Shown here: positions 52,618-61,238 of the stretch, in pieces
Layout of the letters: every line of letters starts with the position of its first letter
Numbering within the stretch: the first letter of the stretch is position 1
Assembly: GCF_002482975.1 (NCBI RefSeq)
Contig: NZ_DLHA01000024.1
Coordinates: 921-64,920 of the forward strand
Source of the DNA: Flavobacterium sp. UBA7680
GTDB taxonomy: Bacteria; Bacteroidota; Bacteroidia; Flavobacteriales; Flavobacteriaceae
Length of the DNA stretch: 64,000 nt
Direction of reading: 5' to 3'
Notes under the pieces: generated by a model
Seen by the model: only the letters and a program-made list of their open reading frames with translations
Told to the model about the DNA's origin: nothing
Databases searched by the model: none
Translations under genes and position numbers: made by a program

Positions 52618-53967
52618 TTACAATGTATTTAAATAAGTAGAGAGATTTACTTTTTCGTTAGTTAAATCAAACTTTTTGCGTAGTCTGGTTCGGGCATTTT
52701 CGATCGATTTAAAAGACTGCCCTGTAATTTGAGAGATTTCTTTTGTAGTTAAATCGAGGTATAAAAGAGCACATAATCTGCGGTCTTTTGGGGTAAGTGA
52801 AGGATAATCGACTATTAATTTGTAAAAAAAAGATTTATGGACTTGTTCAAAACTTATTTCGAATTCCTGCCAGCTATTTGTATTTAAGTTTTTTTCCAAA
52901 CGTTTTAAAACTAAATCAATTGATTGCTGTACTTCTTTGCTGATGGTTTTGAGTTTTATTTTTTTGAGGTCATTCAGGATTTCATTGATACTGTCTGTAC
53001 GATGTATTTCGGACATTGCTTTTCCTATAAGAACTTTGTTTTTAGCATCTAGATTTTGGCTTAACGCCTTCATTTTTGTTCTTAGTTTCTCTTTTTCGAG
53101 TTGATTTTTAATATTTGTTTTTCGGTATTTTATTAAGAGAATAATTAAAACTAACGTGCCTAAAATTAATATCAATCCAATTATAAAATATTTGAACATT
53201 TTTTTTTGCTCAATAAGTGATTTTATCTGACTGCGAACTTTATACTCTTGTTCGAGCTTAATTTTCTCCAGATTTATTGCTTTTTCTTCAACATGTATAC
53301 TGTCGTTGATGGTATTATATTTTTGAAAATAGAAAACGGCATTTTTATAATCCTGTTTATTTATATATACCTGATAGAGTATTTTGTTCAGGTTTAAGCC
53401 CGAAATACTATATTCATTTTCCCTGCATAATTCCAGTGCCTTTTTTGCATTTAGAATTACGGCATCATATTTTTTTTCGCTTAAATTATAAGCAGCAAAA
53501 GATTCATAAACAAATATCTGAACTAAATTATTGCCTGTATTTTTTACTAAAGAAAAAGCTTTATTAAAATAATATTCGGTATTGGCCTGATCTTGTTTTA
53601 GCGCATAAGCTCTTGCTAAATTGGTACAGACATATATTTTTAAATCATCATCATTTATGGTTTGGTTAATTATACGGGCTTTATGATAGTAGTATAATGA
53701 AGAATCTAAATTTTTGTTTAAATAATTAGTACCCAGATTGTTTAAAATTTTGACAAGCTTAACCGGATCATTTTTTGATTTTTGATAGCGATATACTTTT
53801 AAAAAATATTGTAGTGCTTTTTCTTTATTTTTTCCCTGGCTGTAAATAATTGCAAGATTGTTTTCTACTTTGGCTGTTTCCTCCGGATTATCATTGTTTT
53901 TGTAAATATCAAGGGCTTTTAAATAATATTGTAAAGCAAGATCTAAAACCTCTTTTGCCGAATACAT
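52618..53967 (-). CDS. TPR-HTH regulator, 3' part (frameshifted gene)
   Basis: 449 residues in this frame, the larger part of a gene whose 5' end is in another frame at 53969-54232. TPR repeats (about 1-230), a membrane helix (MFKYFIIGLILILGTLVLI), a coiled coil, then a LuxR-like helix-turn-helix (LTPKDRRLCALLYLDLTTKE, SIENARTRLRKKF). This is the architecture of flavobacterial membrane-bound TPR regulators. The ATG (MYSAKEV) is probably internal: the joined protein would have a signal peptide and more TPRs. Confidence 0.8.
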   Translation of the reverse strand: MYSAKEVLDLALQYYLKALDIYKNNDNPEETAKVENNLAIIYSQGKNKEKALQYFLKVYRYQKSKNDPVKLVKILNNLGTNYLNKNLDSSLYYYHKARIINQTINDDDLKIYVCTNLARAYALKQDQANTEYYFNKAFSLVKNTGNNLVQIFVYESFAAYNLSEKKYDAVILNAKKALELCRENEYSISGLNLNKILYQVYINKQDYKNAVFYFQKYNTINDSIHVEEKAINLEKIKLEQEYKVRSQIKSLIEQKKMFKYFIIGLILILGTLVLIILLIKYRKTNIKNQLEKEKLRTKMKALSQNLDAKNKVLIGKAMSEIHRTDSINEILNDLKKIKLKTISKEVQQSIDLVLKRLEKNLNTNSWQEFEISFEQVHKSFFYKLIVDYPSLTPKDRRLCALLYLDLTTKEISQITGQSFKSIENARTRLRKKFDLTNEKVNLSTYLNTL

Positions 53968-53968
53968 T

Positions 53969-54232
53969 TTAGCAGCAGTAATATAAACCTGAGCCAGCGT
54001 TAGTTCTGATTTTTCTGTTTTTTTTTGCTTCAGTTTCAGCCAGCTCTATATACTTTATAGCTCTGTCCCAGTCAGAATTTTGAAGTTTTAATGCAATTTT
54101 GCTACATAACGATGCTTTTTTCTCGTGATTACTAATAGTATTTAAACTATCGATCATTTCTTTTGTTGAAGATTGAGAATGAATATCCAATGAAATAATG
54201 GAAAAAAACAATAAAAATATTCGTAACCTCAT
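53969..54232 (-). pseudogene. TPR-HTH regulator, 5' fragment (frameshift at A9)
   Basis: It starts at 54232 (MRLRIFLLFFSIISLDIHSQ, a signal peptide); the upstream ATG at 54307 is less likely. The frame runs into a run of nine A (minus strand, 54017-54025) and then ends early. With eight A it would read AKKTEKSELTLAQVYITAAK and join the 3' frame exactly. The tract is either a sequencing error, a slippage-controlled switch or a recent inactivation. Confidence 0.75.
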
Positions 54233-54258
54233 ATAGTACAATTCTGAATGATTAATCT

Positions 54259-54266
54259 CAAATTTA
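54259..54266 (-). promoter_or_regulatory. Candidate -7 element for the TPR regulator
   Basis: TAAATTTG on the minus strand; the predicted start about 20 bases before 54232 supports that ATG over 54307. Confidence 0.45.
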
Positions 54267-54361
54267 AATAAAAAAATAAGATTAGTACTATAAAAATTAC
54301 AATTCAAAAAATATTATTATAAAATGTTACTTATAATTTATTTTAATAAATATCATAAAAC

Positions 54362-54396
54362 AAACAAACCTGTTTCTTTATGAAACAGGTTTGTTT
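54362..54396. terminator. 15-bp perfect hairpin terminator
   Basis: AAACAAACCTGTTTC and GAAACAGGTTTGTTT enclose TTTAT. It lies 27 bases after the small membrane-protein gene on the minus strand. Confidence 0.8.
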
Positions 54397-54423
54397 ATAG
54401 TGGGTTTTTCAACAAAATTTCTT

Positions 54424-54618
54424 TTACTTTTCTGTTCGTTTTATAAAGTTCTTGATCAAAACAACAACTGAAAACACAAAAACAATACTATACACAATTG
54501 CCAGTGCAGGTTTTTCAAATTTTAGCGTTTCAAAATCAAATTGTTTGTACAGTGCTGCGCCTAAAATAATGGCTACAATACTAAAAGTAAATACCGGTAC
54601 ATTGTTTTTGTTCTCCAT
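54424..54618 (-). CDS. Small two-helix membrane protein
   Basis: 64 residues. Two hydrophobic segments (about 8-24, FTFSIVAIILGAALY, and 38-57, LAIVYSIVFVFSVVVLI) with a basic C-terminus KNFIKRTEK. A plus-strand frame over the same bases is its shadow. It lies 31 bases after the dihydrofolate-reductase-like gene, so it is probably in that operon. Family unknown. Confidence 0.65.
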   Translation of the reverse strand: MENKNNVPVFTFSIVAIILGAALYKQFDFETLKFEKPALAIVYSIVFVFSVVVLIKNFIKRTEK

Positions 54619-54649
54619 ATATTTGATATTTTGGTTTATAAAAGGTTAA

Positions 54650-55252
54650 TTATTTAATAGTTTTTCCAGCGTTTCCTGTTTTTACTTCTCCGGCACGTTT
54701 ATAACTGGCTAAAATAACTCCGGTTGTAGTTACAGTACTTTCTGTTAAAGTAAATCCTGATGGATGCGCAGTATTGTCAAACAGCTTTTTTCCTTTGCCA
54801 AGTAATAGCGGATGAATTTTTAGTTTGAGTTCATCAACCAAATCATTTTTTAAAAGTAAATGAATAAGCTCGCTGCTTCCCCAAACCTGAATGTCCAATC
54901 CTTCAGAATCTTTGAGTTTCTTTATATCAGACAGACTTTTGATGAAATTAGAATTTTTCCAATCTGATTTTTTTCTGGTTTTAGAGAAAACGTATTTATT
55001 ACCTTCATTAATTCCCGGCCAAAATTCTGTGTTTTTAGGCCAGTATTCTTCCCAGATTTCAAAAGTTTTTCTACCCAAAAGATAATCGGCAGGTTTGAGT
55101 TCATTTGCCACAGCTTTACTGTAAACTTCGTCGCCAAATGGTGCTGTCCAGCCTCCAAATTTAAATCCGTCTGATTTATCCTCTTTTGGTCCGCCCGGAG
55201 CCTGCATAACCCCATCTAGCGAAATCATTGACAAAACAATTATCTTTCTCAT
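54650..55252 (-). CDS. Dihydrofolate reductase-family (RibD C-terminal domain) protein
   Basis: 200 residues. The start MRKIIVLSMISLDGVMQAPGG and the YLLGRKTFEIW, VWGSSELIHLLL and LLLGKGKKLF blocks place it in the RibD_C/DHFR-like family of NADPH-dependent reductases. The substrate is not known; many members are stand-alone and of unassigned function. A tail of about 20 residues (GEVKTGNAGKTIK) extends the usual end. Confidence 0.87.
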   Translation of the reverse strand: MRKIIVLSMISLDGVMQAPGGPKEDKSDGFKFGGWTAPFGDEVYSKAVANELKPADYLLGRKTFEIWEEYWPKNTEFWPGINEGNKYVFSKTRKKSDWKNSNFIKSLSDIKKLKDSEGLDIQVWGSSELIHLLLKNDLVDELKLKIHPLLLGKGKKLFDNTAHPSGFTLTESTVTTTGVILASYKRAGEVKTGNAGKTIK

Positions 55253-55373
55253 AATATATTGATTTTGTGTGTATACAAATTTAATTAACTATGCAGAAAT
55301 ATTGATAAATAGAGGAATATAATCGTAAAAAGCTTTTCGGTTTTTTGTTTTTATTGAAGTTAACCGAAGTAAA

Positions 55374-56003
55374 TTATCTTAAGTTTGAATAATCTGTTTT
55401 TTGATTAACTTCATTATAAAATTGAGCTTTTTGATACGTGTTTTCAATAGGCTGATCTATGTTTTTAATTTTATCTCTGATCACAATTATCATATATAAA
55501 ATTAAAATGAAGGTTATAAATAAACCAAAAATATTTAGAAGCAGCATCCCAATCCCATGTTCATCAACTTTTTCTTTTGCATAATCATATTCTACTTCAG
55601 CATCAATTTGATTAACGTCTGGATCTTCCGGCAAATAATGTACTGTCAAATATTTAATTAATCGGTTAGGATCTTTTGGTATGAATTCTTCGGTTGTAAA
55701 TGTATCATTGTAAACTTTATCATTTATCTTAAAACTGTATTTAAATTCATAGGAAGATTTATAATAATTGCCACTCTTATTTTGTGTTGTTACATATTCA
55801 TTGTCAAGTTGTGCAAGTACAGTTTTTCCGTTTTTTAATAAATTTTCTATTTTGTTTTTATAATGGCTGTCGCCATAAATTCTGTCGTATGTATTATTAC
55901 AGCAAACGGCAAATAGTAGAAGTAATACAAATAAGAATCCTAAATTTTTAAGTAAAAAAATAACTTTTATTAGGGGATCAGCTGAAGATTTTTTTTGATT
56001 CAT
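55374..56003 (-). CDS. Membrane protein with extracytoplasmic beta domain (DUF3592-like)
   Basis: 209 residues. Helices at about 14-35 (LLKNLGFLFVLLLLF) and 148-170 flank a beta-rich domain with YKSSYEFKYSFKINDKVYND and LTVHYLPEDPDVNQID, the pattern of DUF3592-type proteins. Function unknown. Monocistronic as far as can be seen. Confidence 0.65.
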   Translation of the reverse strand: MNQKKSSADPLIKVIFLLKNLGFLFVLLLLFAVCCNNTYDRIYGDSHYKNKIENLLKNGKTVLAQLDNEYVTTQNKSGNYYKSSYEFKYSFKINDKVYNDTFTTEEFIPKDPNRLIKYLTVHYLPEDPDVNQIDAEVEYDYAKEKVDEHGIGMLLLNIFGLFITFILILYMIIVIRDKIKNIDQPIENTYQKAQFYNEVNQKTDYSNLR

Positions 56004-56246
56004 TTTAATCGTTTATAGGTTATGTAAATTTGGGGTATATTTAATAGAATGCGTATTGAGCTTAAAGAGAATCCATTCAGAATGTTTTAGGTTTGTTTGT
56101 TTTAAAAATGGTATTTCTGGCAGGCCAATATAAGAAATGTTTGCCTAAATAATGAACCCATTGTATTAAGAAACAGAAACCAATATTCAATCTTGCTTCC
56201 TGAAGATTTTTCGTATTTTTAATGCCAGACAAAAGCAGCTTTAATA

Positions 56247-57155
56247 ATGGGATTTTACATCAACAAAGAACATTTGATTCATGATATTGAATATCCTTCG
56301 AGATATCAATCAAAAAACTTACTTAAAAGTGTTACTATTGTTTTTGTTCTAATATTAATGTTTCTTTTATTATTCAGGCCTTTTGGAGTTTATGATCCAG
56401 AAATGAGAATGCATTATTTTTTTATTTGTTTTCTTCACGCCTTATCACCCGCATTAATACTGTTTATTTATTTTGAGGGACTTAATTATATTAGAAAAAG
56501 CAAAAGCGAAACCGAAAATTGGACTTTACTCAAAGAATATTCACATATTGGAGTAGTCCTGGTTTTAGCAGGTTTGTCAAGTTTTTTTATGCGTGATCTG
56601 ATTTACAACAATACCAGCAATTGGTCATGGCGTTACCTGTGGGAAGAAATCAGAAATTGTTTTGTTGCAGGTATATTCTTTTATCTTTTTCTAAGATTAT
56701 CCAGCTTTTATTTTGAATCAAAAAAAGGCTCTCCGTTTGTATTGCAATTTACAAAGCTAAATATTGAATCAAAAACAACAAACCTTCAGTCAAAACTTTA
56801 TGTCAATACTCAGGTTAAGCAAGATGATTTCAGTCTGGACATAGACGAATTATTATTTGTAAAAGCGGATGGGAATTATATCGAATTAACAAAATCAAAC
56901 GGGTCTCAAATTTCGACAGAATTAAAACGAATTTCTCTAACTCAATTTGAAACCCAAATAACTGCTTATCCTCATTTTTTTAGATGCCACAGAACCTATT
57001 TAGTTAATATGTTTAAGATCGAAAAAATAGCAGGAAATTCTCAAGGATACTTATTGTCGTTTAATGAAACGAATGCAAAAGTGCCGGTTTCCAGAAAACA
57101 AATCGATAGTTTTAACAGCTGTTACGAACAACTCAGAAGCAAATATACTGCCTAA
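56247..57155 (+). CDS. LytTR-family membrane transcription regulator
   Basis: 302 residues. Four membrane helices in the first 155 residues, then a LytTR DNA-binding domain (about 200-300): DELLFVKADGNYIELTKSNG, FFRCHRTYLVNM and AKVPVSRKQI. This is the membrane-bound form lacking a receiver domain. It is followed by an acyltransferase gene on the same strand, which it may regulate. Confidence 0.85.
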   Translation: MGFYINKEHLIHDIEYPSRYQSKNLLKSVTIVFVLILMFLLLFRPFGVYDPEMRMHYFFICFLHALSPALILFIYFEGLNYIRKSKSETENWTLLKEYSHIGVVLVLAGLSSFFMRDLIYNNTSNWSWRYLWEEIRNCFVAGIFFYLFLRLSSFYFESKKGSPFVLQFTKLNIESKTTNLQSKLYVNTQVKQDDFSLDIDELLFVKADGNYIELTKSNGSQISTELKRISLTQFETQITAYPHFFRCHRTYLVNMFKIEKIAGNSQGYLLSFNETNAKVPVSRKQIDSFNSCYEQLRSKYTA

Positions 57156-57231
57156 GCTTGTTGCTCATCACAAAAGCTAGTTACTGATAACATGTGCTCA
57201 TACAACTGTTTTTTCTTGTTGTAGGTTTGCC

Positions 57232-57239
57232 ATCAGTAA
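57232..57239 (+). promoter_or_regulatory. Candidate -7 element for the acyltransferase
   Basis: TAGGTTTG fits TAnnTTTG and predicts a start near 57246, downstream of the GTG at 57194, which favours the ATG at 57257. Confidence 0.45.
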
Positions 57240-57256
57240 CACTAAATCTATTTATT

Positions 57257-58402
57257 ATGTCATCTGCATCAATCGCTTTGAATCAGGATTCTGGTTCGTC
57301 AAACAAATTAGTATACATCGACAATATTAAAATTTTATTGACAATATTAGTTGTGCTTCATCACACAGTTATTGCCTATAGTTCTTCAGAAGGCTGGTAT
57401 TATACAGAACAAACTGCTCTTATGGGAGCACGTATTCCTATGACAATGTTTGTAAGCCTCAATCAGTCTTTTTTTATGGGATTTTTTTTCCTGCTGGCAG
57501 CGTACTTTACAGGTTCTTCTTATGATAGAAAAGGAGCATCAAAATTTATTAAAGATCGTCTTGTAAGGTTAGGAATTCCAATATTATTCTACTCCTTTAT
57601 ACTTTCTCCATTTATCAGCTATTTGGTATATTATTTTGCAAAAGAACATCATATTACTTATTTTCAATATTTAAGCGGATTTGACAGCTGGATCGATTTA
57701 GGTGTTACATGGTTTGTAGCGGCATTATTGCTTTTTACATTGATTTATGCAGGAGCAAAAAAAATATTTAAAGTTAGTTTCGAAAAATCTGTAGAAGTGC
57801 CAAAAACCTGTACCATATTATGGTTTGCAGTAATACTGGGAATCATCAGTTTTTTAGTTAGAATTATTTTTCCCGTCGGATGGGTTCTTGAACCGGTCGG
57901 ATTTCAATTAGGACATTTTCCGCAGTATATCGCCTTATTTATTGTTGGATTACTGGCTGCCAAAAACAATTGGTTGGATAAACTTTCTGATAAAGCCGGC
58001 AGAGATCTAAAAAAAGCATGTTTACTGCTTTTTCCGATATTTTTTATCATCAAATTTAATCTTAATACACCTTCTTCCTGGTTTTCCGGAGGTTTTCATT
58101 GGGAGGCATTATTGTATGCAGTTTGGGAACAATGTATTGGTATTTCTATACTAACAACATTATTAATTAAAGGAAAAAAAAGATGGAATGAATCTTCTGT
58201 AATGCTTACTAAATTATCACGCAGCAGTTTTGCGGTCTATATTTTTCATCCATTAGTAATTGTTGGTTTTACGCTCGCGTTAAGAAACTGGGCAGTTGAA
58301 CCTGCAATAAAACTTTTGGCTGCAGCGCCATTAATAGTTATAGTAAGTTTTATATTTGGATCACTTATTTTATTAATTCCCGGAGTTAAGAAAATTATTT
58401 AA
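57257..58402 (+). CDS. Membrane acyltransferase (OpgC/acyltransferase-3 type)
   Basis: 381 residues from the ATG at 57257 (MSSASIALNQDSG). About ten membrane helices. The N-terminal LVYIDNIKILLTILVVLHHT contains the family's essential His pair, and RLVRLGIPILFYSF is a conserved cytoplasmic loop. It probably O-acylates a glycan or small molecule at the membrane; the substrate cannot be predicted. An in-frame GTG at 57194 would add 21 residues. Confidence 0.85.
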   Translation: MSSASIALNQDSGSSNKLVYIDNIKILLTILVVLHHTVIAYSSSEGWYYTEQTALMGARIPMTMFVSLNQSFFMGFFFLLAAYFTGSSYDRKGASKFIKDRLVRLGIPILFYSFILSPFISYLVYYFAKEHHITYFQYLSGFDSWIDLGVTWFVAALLLFTLIYAGAKKIFKVSFEKSVEVPKTCTILWFAVILGIISFLVRIIFPVGWVLEPVGFQLGHFPQYIALFIVGLLAAKNNWLDKLSDKAGRDLKKACLLLFPIFFIIKFNLNTPSSWFSGGFHWEALLYAVWEQCIGISILTTLLIKGKKRWNESSVMLTKLSRSSFAVYIFHPLVIVGFTLALRNWAVEPAIKLLAAAPLIVIVSFIFGSLILLIPGVKKII

Positions 58403-58409
58403 TATAGCT

Positions 58410-58443
58410 ATTCGTGTTTTTTAGAAAAGAAAAAAACACGAAT
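58410..58443. terminator. 13-bp hairpin terminator after the acyltransferase
   Basis: ATTCGTGTTTTTT (58410-58422) and AAAAAACACGAAT (58431-58443) form a perfect stem. U-rich on the 5' arm rather than after it, so strength is uncertain. Confidence 0.6.
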
Positions 58444-58517
58444 TCTCAATTTTTAATTTCTATTTTAGCAACGCAGAGATCAACAAAGTTTTCTGTTTCA
58501 AAACTGAAATTAAAACA

Positions 58518-59318
58518 ATGCTTTTTCTACTTTTTATAGCAATTTTATTTGGTGGAGCATTTATTTTAATAATTGTTTTCAGGATTATTGAACCGGCTTA
58601 TTTATTAATGTTCAACAAACCCTTATTTTTATTTTGGTATCCGGTTTTAAATAAATTAGAACCTCAGGACAAAGCAATCCTGCGTCGTGAATTTTCATAT
58701 TATTTAAACCTTTCTGATAAAAAGAAAAGCTATTTTGAACACCGTGTAAAAAGTTTTATTAAACGCTATAATTTCATCGGAAAAGATACAGACGTTACTC
58801 AGGAAATGAAATTAATCATTGCCGGAACTTACATAATGCTGACTTTTGGAATGCGAAATTATCTCCTCGAATTATTTGAAAACATTATCGTTTATCCGTC
58901 TGCATATTATTCAACTATAAATGATGAATATCATAAAGGAGAATATAACCCAAGGATGAAAGCAGTCGTTTTTTCGTGGGAAGATTTTTTGAGCGGACAT
59001 CAAACAAAAGACAATATCAACCTTGGACTTCATGAGTTTGGACATGTGCTGCATTTTTATTCCAGAAAAAGTTCAGATCCGGGAGCCGTTATTTTCTATG
59101 ATGAATTTACTGAAATCGGAAAGTATTTTGACGATGAAAATTTAACCAATCAGCTTAAGGAAAAGCACTATTTTAGAGATTATGCCTACACCAATAAATT
59201 TGAATTTCTTGCTGTGATTCTGGAACATTTTTTTGAAACTCCGGAAATCTTTAAAAAAGAATTTCCGAAGTTATATGAACATGTAAAAGCTATGATTAAC
59301 TTTAAAGAAGAAGCTTAA
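58518..59318 (+). CDS. MtfA-like zinc peptidase (M90 family)
   Basis: 266 residues. One N-terminal membrane helix (about 2-28) followed by the M90 domain with the zinc-binding LGLHEFGHVLHF motif and the VFSWEDFLSG block typical of MtfA. In E. coli MtfA is a cytoplasmic peptidase linked to Mlc; here a membrane anchor precedes the domain. Stands alone between terminator-like hairpins. Confidence 0.85.
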   Translation: MLFLLFIAILFGGAFILIIVFRIIEPAYLLMFNKPLFLFWYPVLNKLEPQDKAILRREFSYYLNLSDKKKSYFEHRVKSFIKRYNFIGKDTDVTQEMKLIIAGTYIMLTFGMRNYLLELFENIIVYPSAYYSTINDEYHKGEYNPRMKAVVFSWEDFLSGHQTKDNINLGLHEFGHVLHFYSRKSSDPGAVIFYDEFTEIGKYFDDENLTNQLKEKHYFRDYAYTNKFEFLAVILEHFFETPEIFKKEFPKLYEHVKAMINFKEEA

Positions 59319-59336
59319 ACGTCTGCTTAATTTTTA

Positions 59337-59412
59337 GGAGCTAATCCAGCCATACACTATATCTTTTGCGGCGAACCCCGCCACAAAAGGATGCCGTTTC
59401 TGTCTGGGCTAG
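59337..59412. repeat. Structured dispersed repeat (GGAGCTA ... GGGCTAG type)
   Basis: The outer pair CTAATCCAG/CTGGGCTAG (59341, 59404) encloses TTTTG-C-GGCG-AACC-CGCC-A-CAAAA (59364-59388) and ATGCCGTTTC. I recall similar intergenic elements scattered through Flavobacterium genomes. It lies between the convergent mtfA-like and hydrolase genes and is much G+C richer than its surroundings. Confidence 0.65.
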
Positions 59413-59444
59413 GACACCTGTTTTCAAAAGAAATTTCCGGAAAT

Positions 59445-60293
59445 CTATTTCGTATTCTGTAAAAAATTATCGATGTAATTTACTACCAGTGGAATATTTT
59501 GATGCTGAGGAGCATGCCCTGTTTGCGGCAGAACAATTAACTGTGATGTTGGAAGCTGTTTGGTCAGCGGATACCAATTTTCTACAGCAAAACTAGTATC
59601 GTGATCTCCGGAAATTATTAAAATTGGTGTTTTTGTCGTTTTTAATTTATCTCTAAAATTATCTTTGTCTTCGGCGGCGCCTTCACCTCCGGCAAAATAC
59701 AATTGAAAAGTCTCCATTGTCGAAGGAATTTTAGAAACATCAATTCTTTTAGCAATTCGGTCGTGAGAAGCTTTTGCGGCTTTTCTGCTTTCTTCAGACT
59801 CTGGTTCGAAGAAAAGTATAACTTCATCTTCAAAATCATTTATTGGTTTTAAAGCATGGTCCAGAAAAGATTGTTCAAGCGGTACAACTCTTTTCCCTAT
59901 TGGGCCAGTTCCTAATAAAATTGTATGGGTTGCCAATTCGGGATATTGGTGTGTTGCGGCTTGTGTGACCAATCCGCCATACGACCAGCCCATTAAAATG
60001 GCGCTTTTGATTTTTAAGAAGTCGGCAAGATCTTTTACATCTTTGGTCACTTCTTTAATATCTGTTGGAAGTGTTCCTGTTGAATACCCAATTCCCGAAT
60101 AATCAAAAGTAATAACCTGATGTTTTTCTGCAAGAAGATCCAAAAATAACGGATCCCAGGTATCAAGTATTCCTCTAAAGCGGTTAATTAAAATAATTGG
60201 ATTTCCCTCGCCAATTGATCTGTAAGCGATTGTTCGGCCTGAAAGTTCGGCAAACTGAGTTTCTGAATTTGAAGCGTTTATTTTTGTGCTCAT
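59445..60293 (-). CDS. Alpha/beta-fold hydrolase
   Basis: 282 residues. Nucleophile elbow MGWSYGGLV (Ser), acid probably the Asp of ISGDHDTSF, catalytic His in PQTGHAPQHQ. The helical cap includes FFEPESEESRKAAK. The substrate is unknown. No signal peptide, so cytoplasmic. Not closely similar in sequence to the hydrolase at 7688-8452. Confidence 0.87.
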   Translation of the reverse strand: MSTKINASNSETQFAELSGRTIAYRSIGEGNPIILINRFRGILDTWDPLFLDLLAEKHQVITFDYSGIGYSTGTLPTDIKEVTKDVKDLADFLKIKSAILMGWSYGGLVTQAATHQYPELATHTILLGTGPIGKRVVPLEQSFLDHALKPINDFEDEVILFFEPESEESRKAAKASHDRIAKRIDVSKIPSTMETFQLYFAGGEGAAEDKDNFRDKLKTTKTPILIISGDHDTSFAVENWYPLTKQLPTSQLIVLPQTGHAPQHQNIPLVVNYIDNFLQNTK

Positions 60294-60444
60294 TGCTTTA
60301 AGTTTTTGGTTAATAATGAATTACTAAACAATTTTAATGCCTTTGAAAATTTTATTTACAAATCAAACCTTTACAGGATTTGAGCCATTATCTTTCTATT
60401 TTTATTTCGCTAAAAAATGATGTTTTTACGAAATATAGAAAATA

Positions 60445-61125
60445 TTATATCTCAATTGTGTCGCCAATTTTAGGTAAATAAAGATGGAGATTTGCATTTT
60501 TAAAATCGCTTAAAGCTTTTTCATGATCCATTTTGATGAAACCAAAAGTGTCATAATGGACGCCTAAAATTTTATCAACTTCAACCAGTTTTGAAGCTTC
60601 AATTGCTTCTTCAATTCCCATTGTTAATCCGTCGCCAATTGGGAAAACGGCAAAATCAAGTTTAGTAAATTTCGGAATCAGTTTCATGTCTAAAGTCAAC
60701 GCCGTGTCGCCGCTGTAATAGAAATTTCCATCAACGGTTGTGAGTACAAAACCAGTTGCAATTCCGCCATAAGTTCCATCCATAAAACTGCTTGGATGCT
60801 GTGCAATCACACATTTTACAGTTCCAAAATCAAAACTGAATTTCCCGCCCGGATTAATTGGATGTGCGTTTTCGATTCCGTTTTTTAAGAGCCAGTTGTA
60901 AATTTCAAAATTTCCCAAAACCTTCGCTCCGGTGTTTTTTGCAATTCTTTCCACATCCAGAATATGGTCGTAATGCGCATGCGAAATAAAAATATAATCA
61001 GCCTTTATTTCGTCAACGTTAATGTGTTTTGCTAATTCGTTTGGCGTAATAAAAGGATCGAAGAGGAGATGTTTTTCATTCGCAAAAACAGAAAAACAAG
61101 AATGACCGTAATACGTTAGTTTCAT
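60445..61125 (-). CDS. Metal-dependent hydrolase, UPF0173 (metallo-beta-lactamase fold)
   Basis: 226 residues, family length. The zinc motif is SHAHYDHILD (about residue 48), with the start MKLTYYGHSCFSV, later YYSGDTAL and the final GVHYDTFG histidine typical of UPF0173. Cytoplasmic enzyme; the substrate is not established for the family. A terminator separates it from the upstream TlpA-like gene. Confidence 0.9.
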   Translation of the reverse strand: MKLTYYGHSCFSVFANEKHLLFDPFITPNELAKHINVDEIKADYIFISHAHYDHILDVERIAKNTGAKVLGNFEIYNWLLKNGIENAHPINPGGKFSFDFGTVKCVIAQHPSSFMDGTYGGIATGFVLTTVDGNFYYSGDTALTLDMKLIPKFTKLDFAVFPIGDGLTMGIEEAIEASKLVEVDKILGVHYDTFGFIKMDHEKALSDFKNANLHLYLPKIGDTIEI

Positions 61126-61185
61126 AATATATGTTTTTTAGAATTAATAATCAATTGATTTTTAGTTCAATAAAGATACCAATAA

Positions 61186-61215
61186 AAAATGCGTAGTTGT
61201 TTTACTACGCATTTT
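61186..61215. terminator. Hairpin terminator AAAATGCGTAGT
   Basis: Perfect 12-bp stem (61186-61197 with 61204-61215), A- and T-rich at its ends so usable on both strands. It follows the TlpA-like gene on the minus strand. Confidence 0.82.
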
Positions 61216-61238
61216 AGCCTTTAATATTTAGAGTAAAT

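Noticed and set aside
54452..54649. Plus-strand 65-residue frame
   Set aside because: Antisense shadow of the minus-strand small membrane protein, which has cleaner membrane segments and operon spacing.
59366..59596. 76-residue plus-strand frame
   Set aside because: It lies over the structured repeat and antisense to the hydrolase 3' end.
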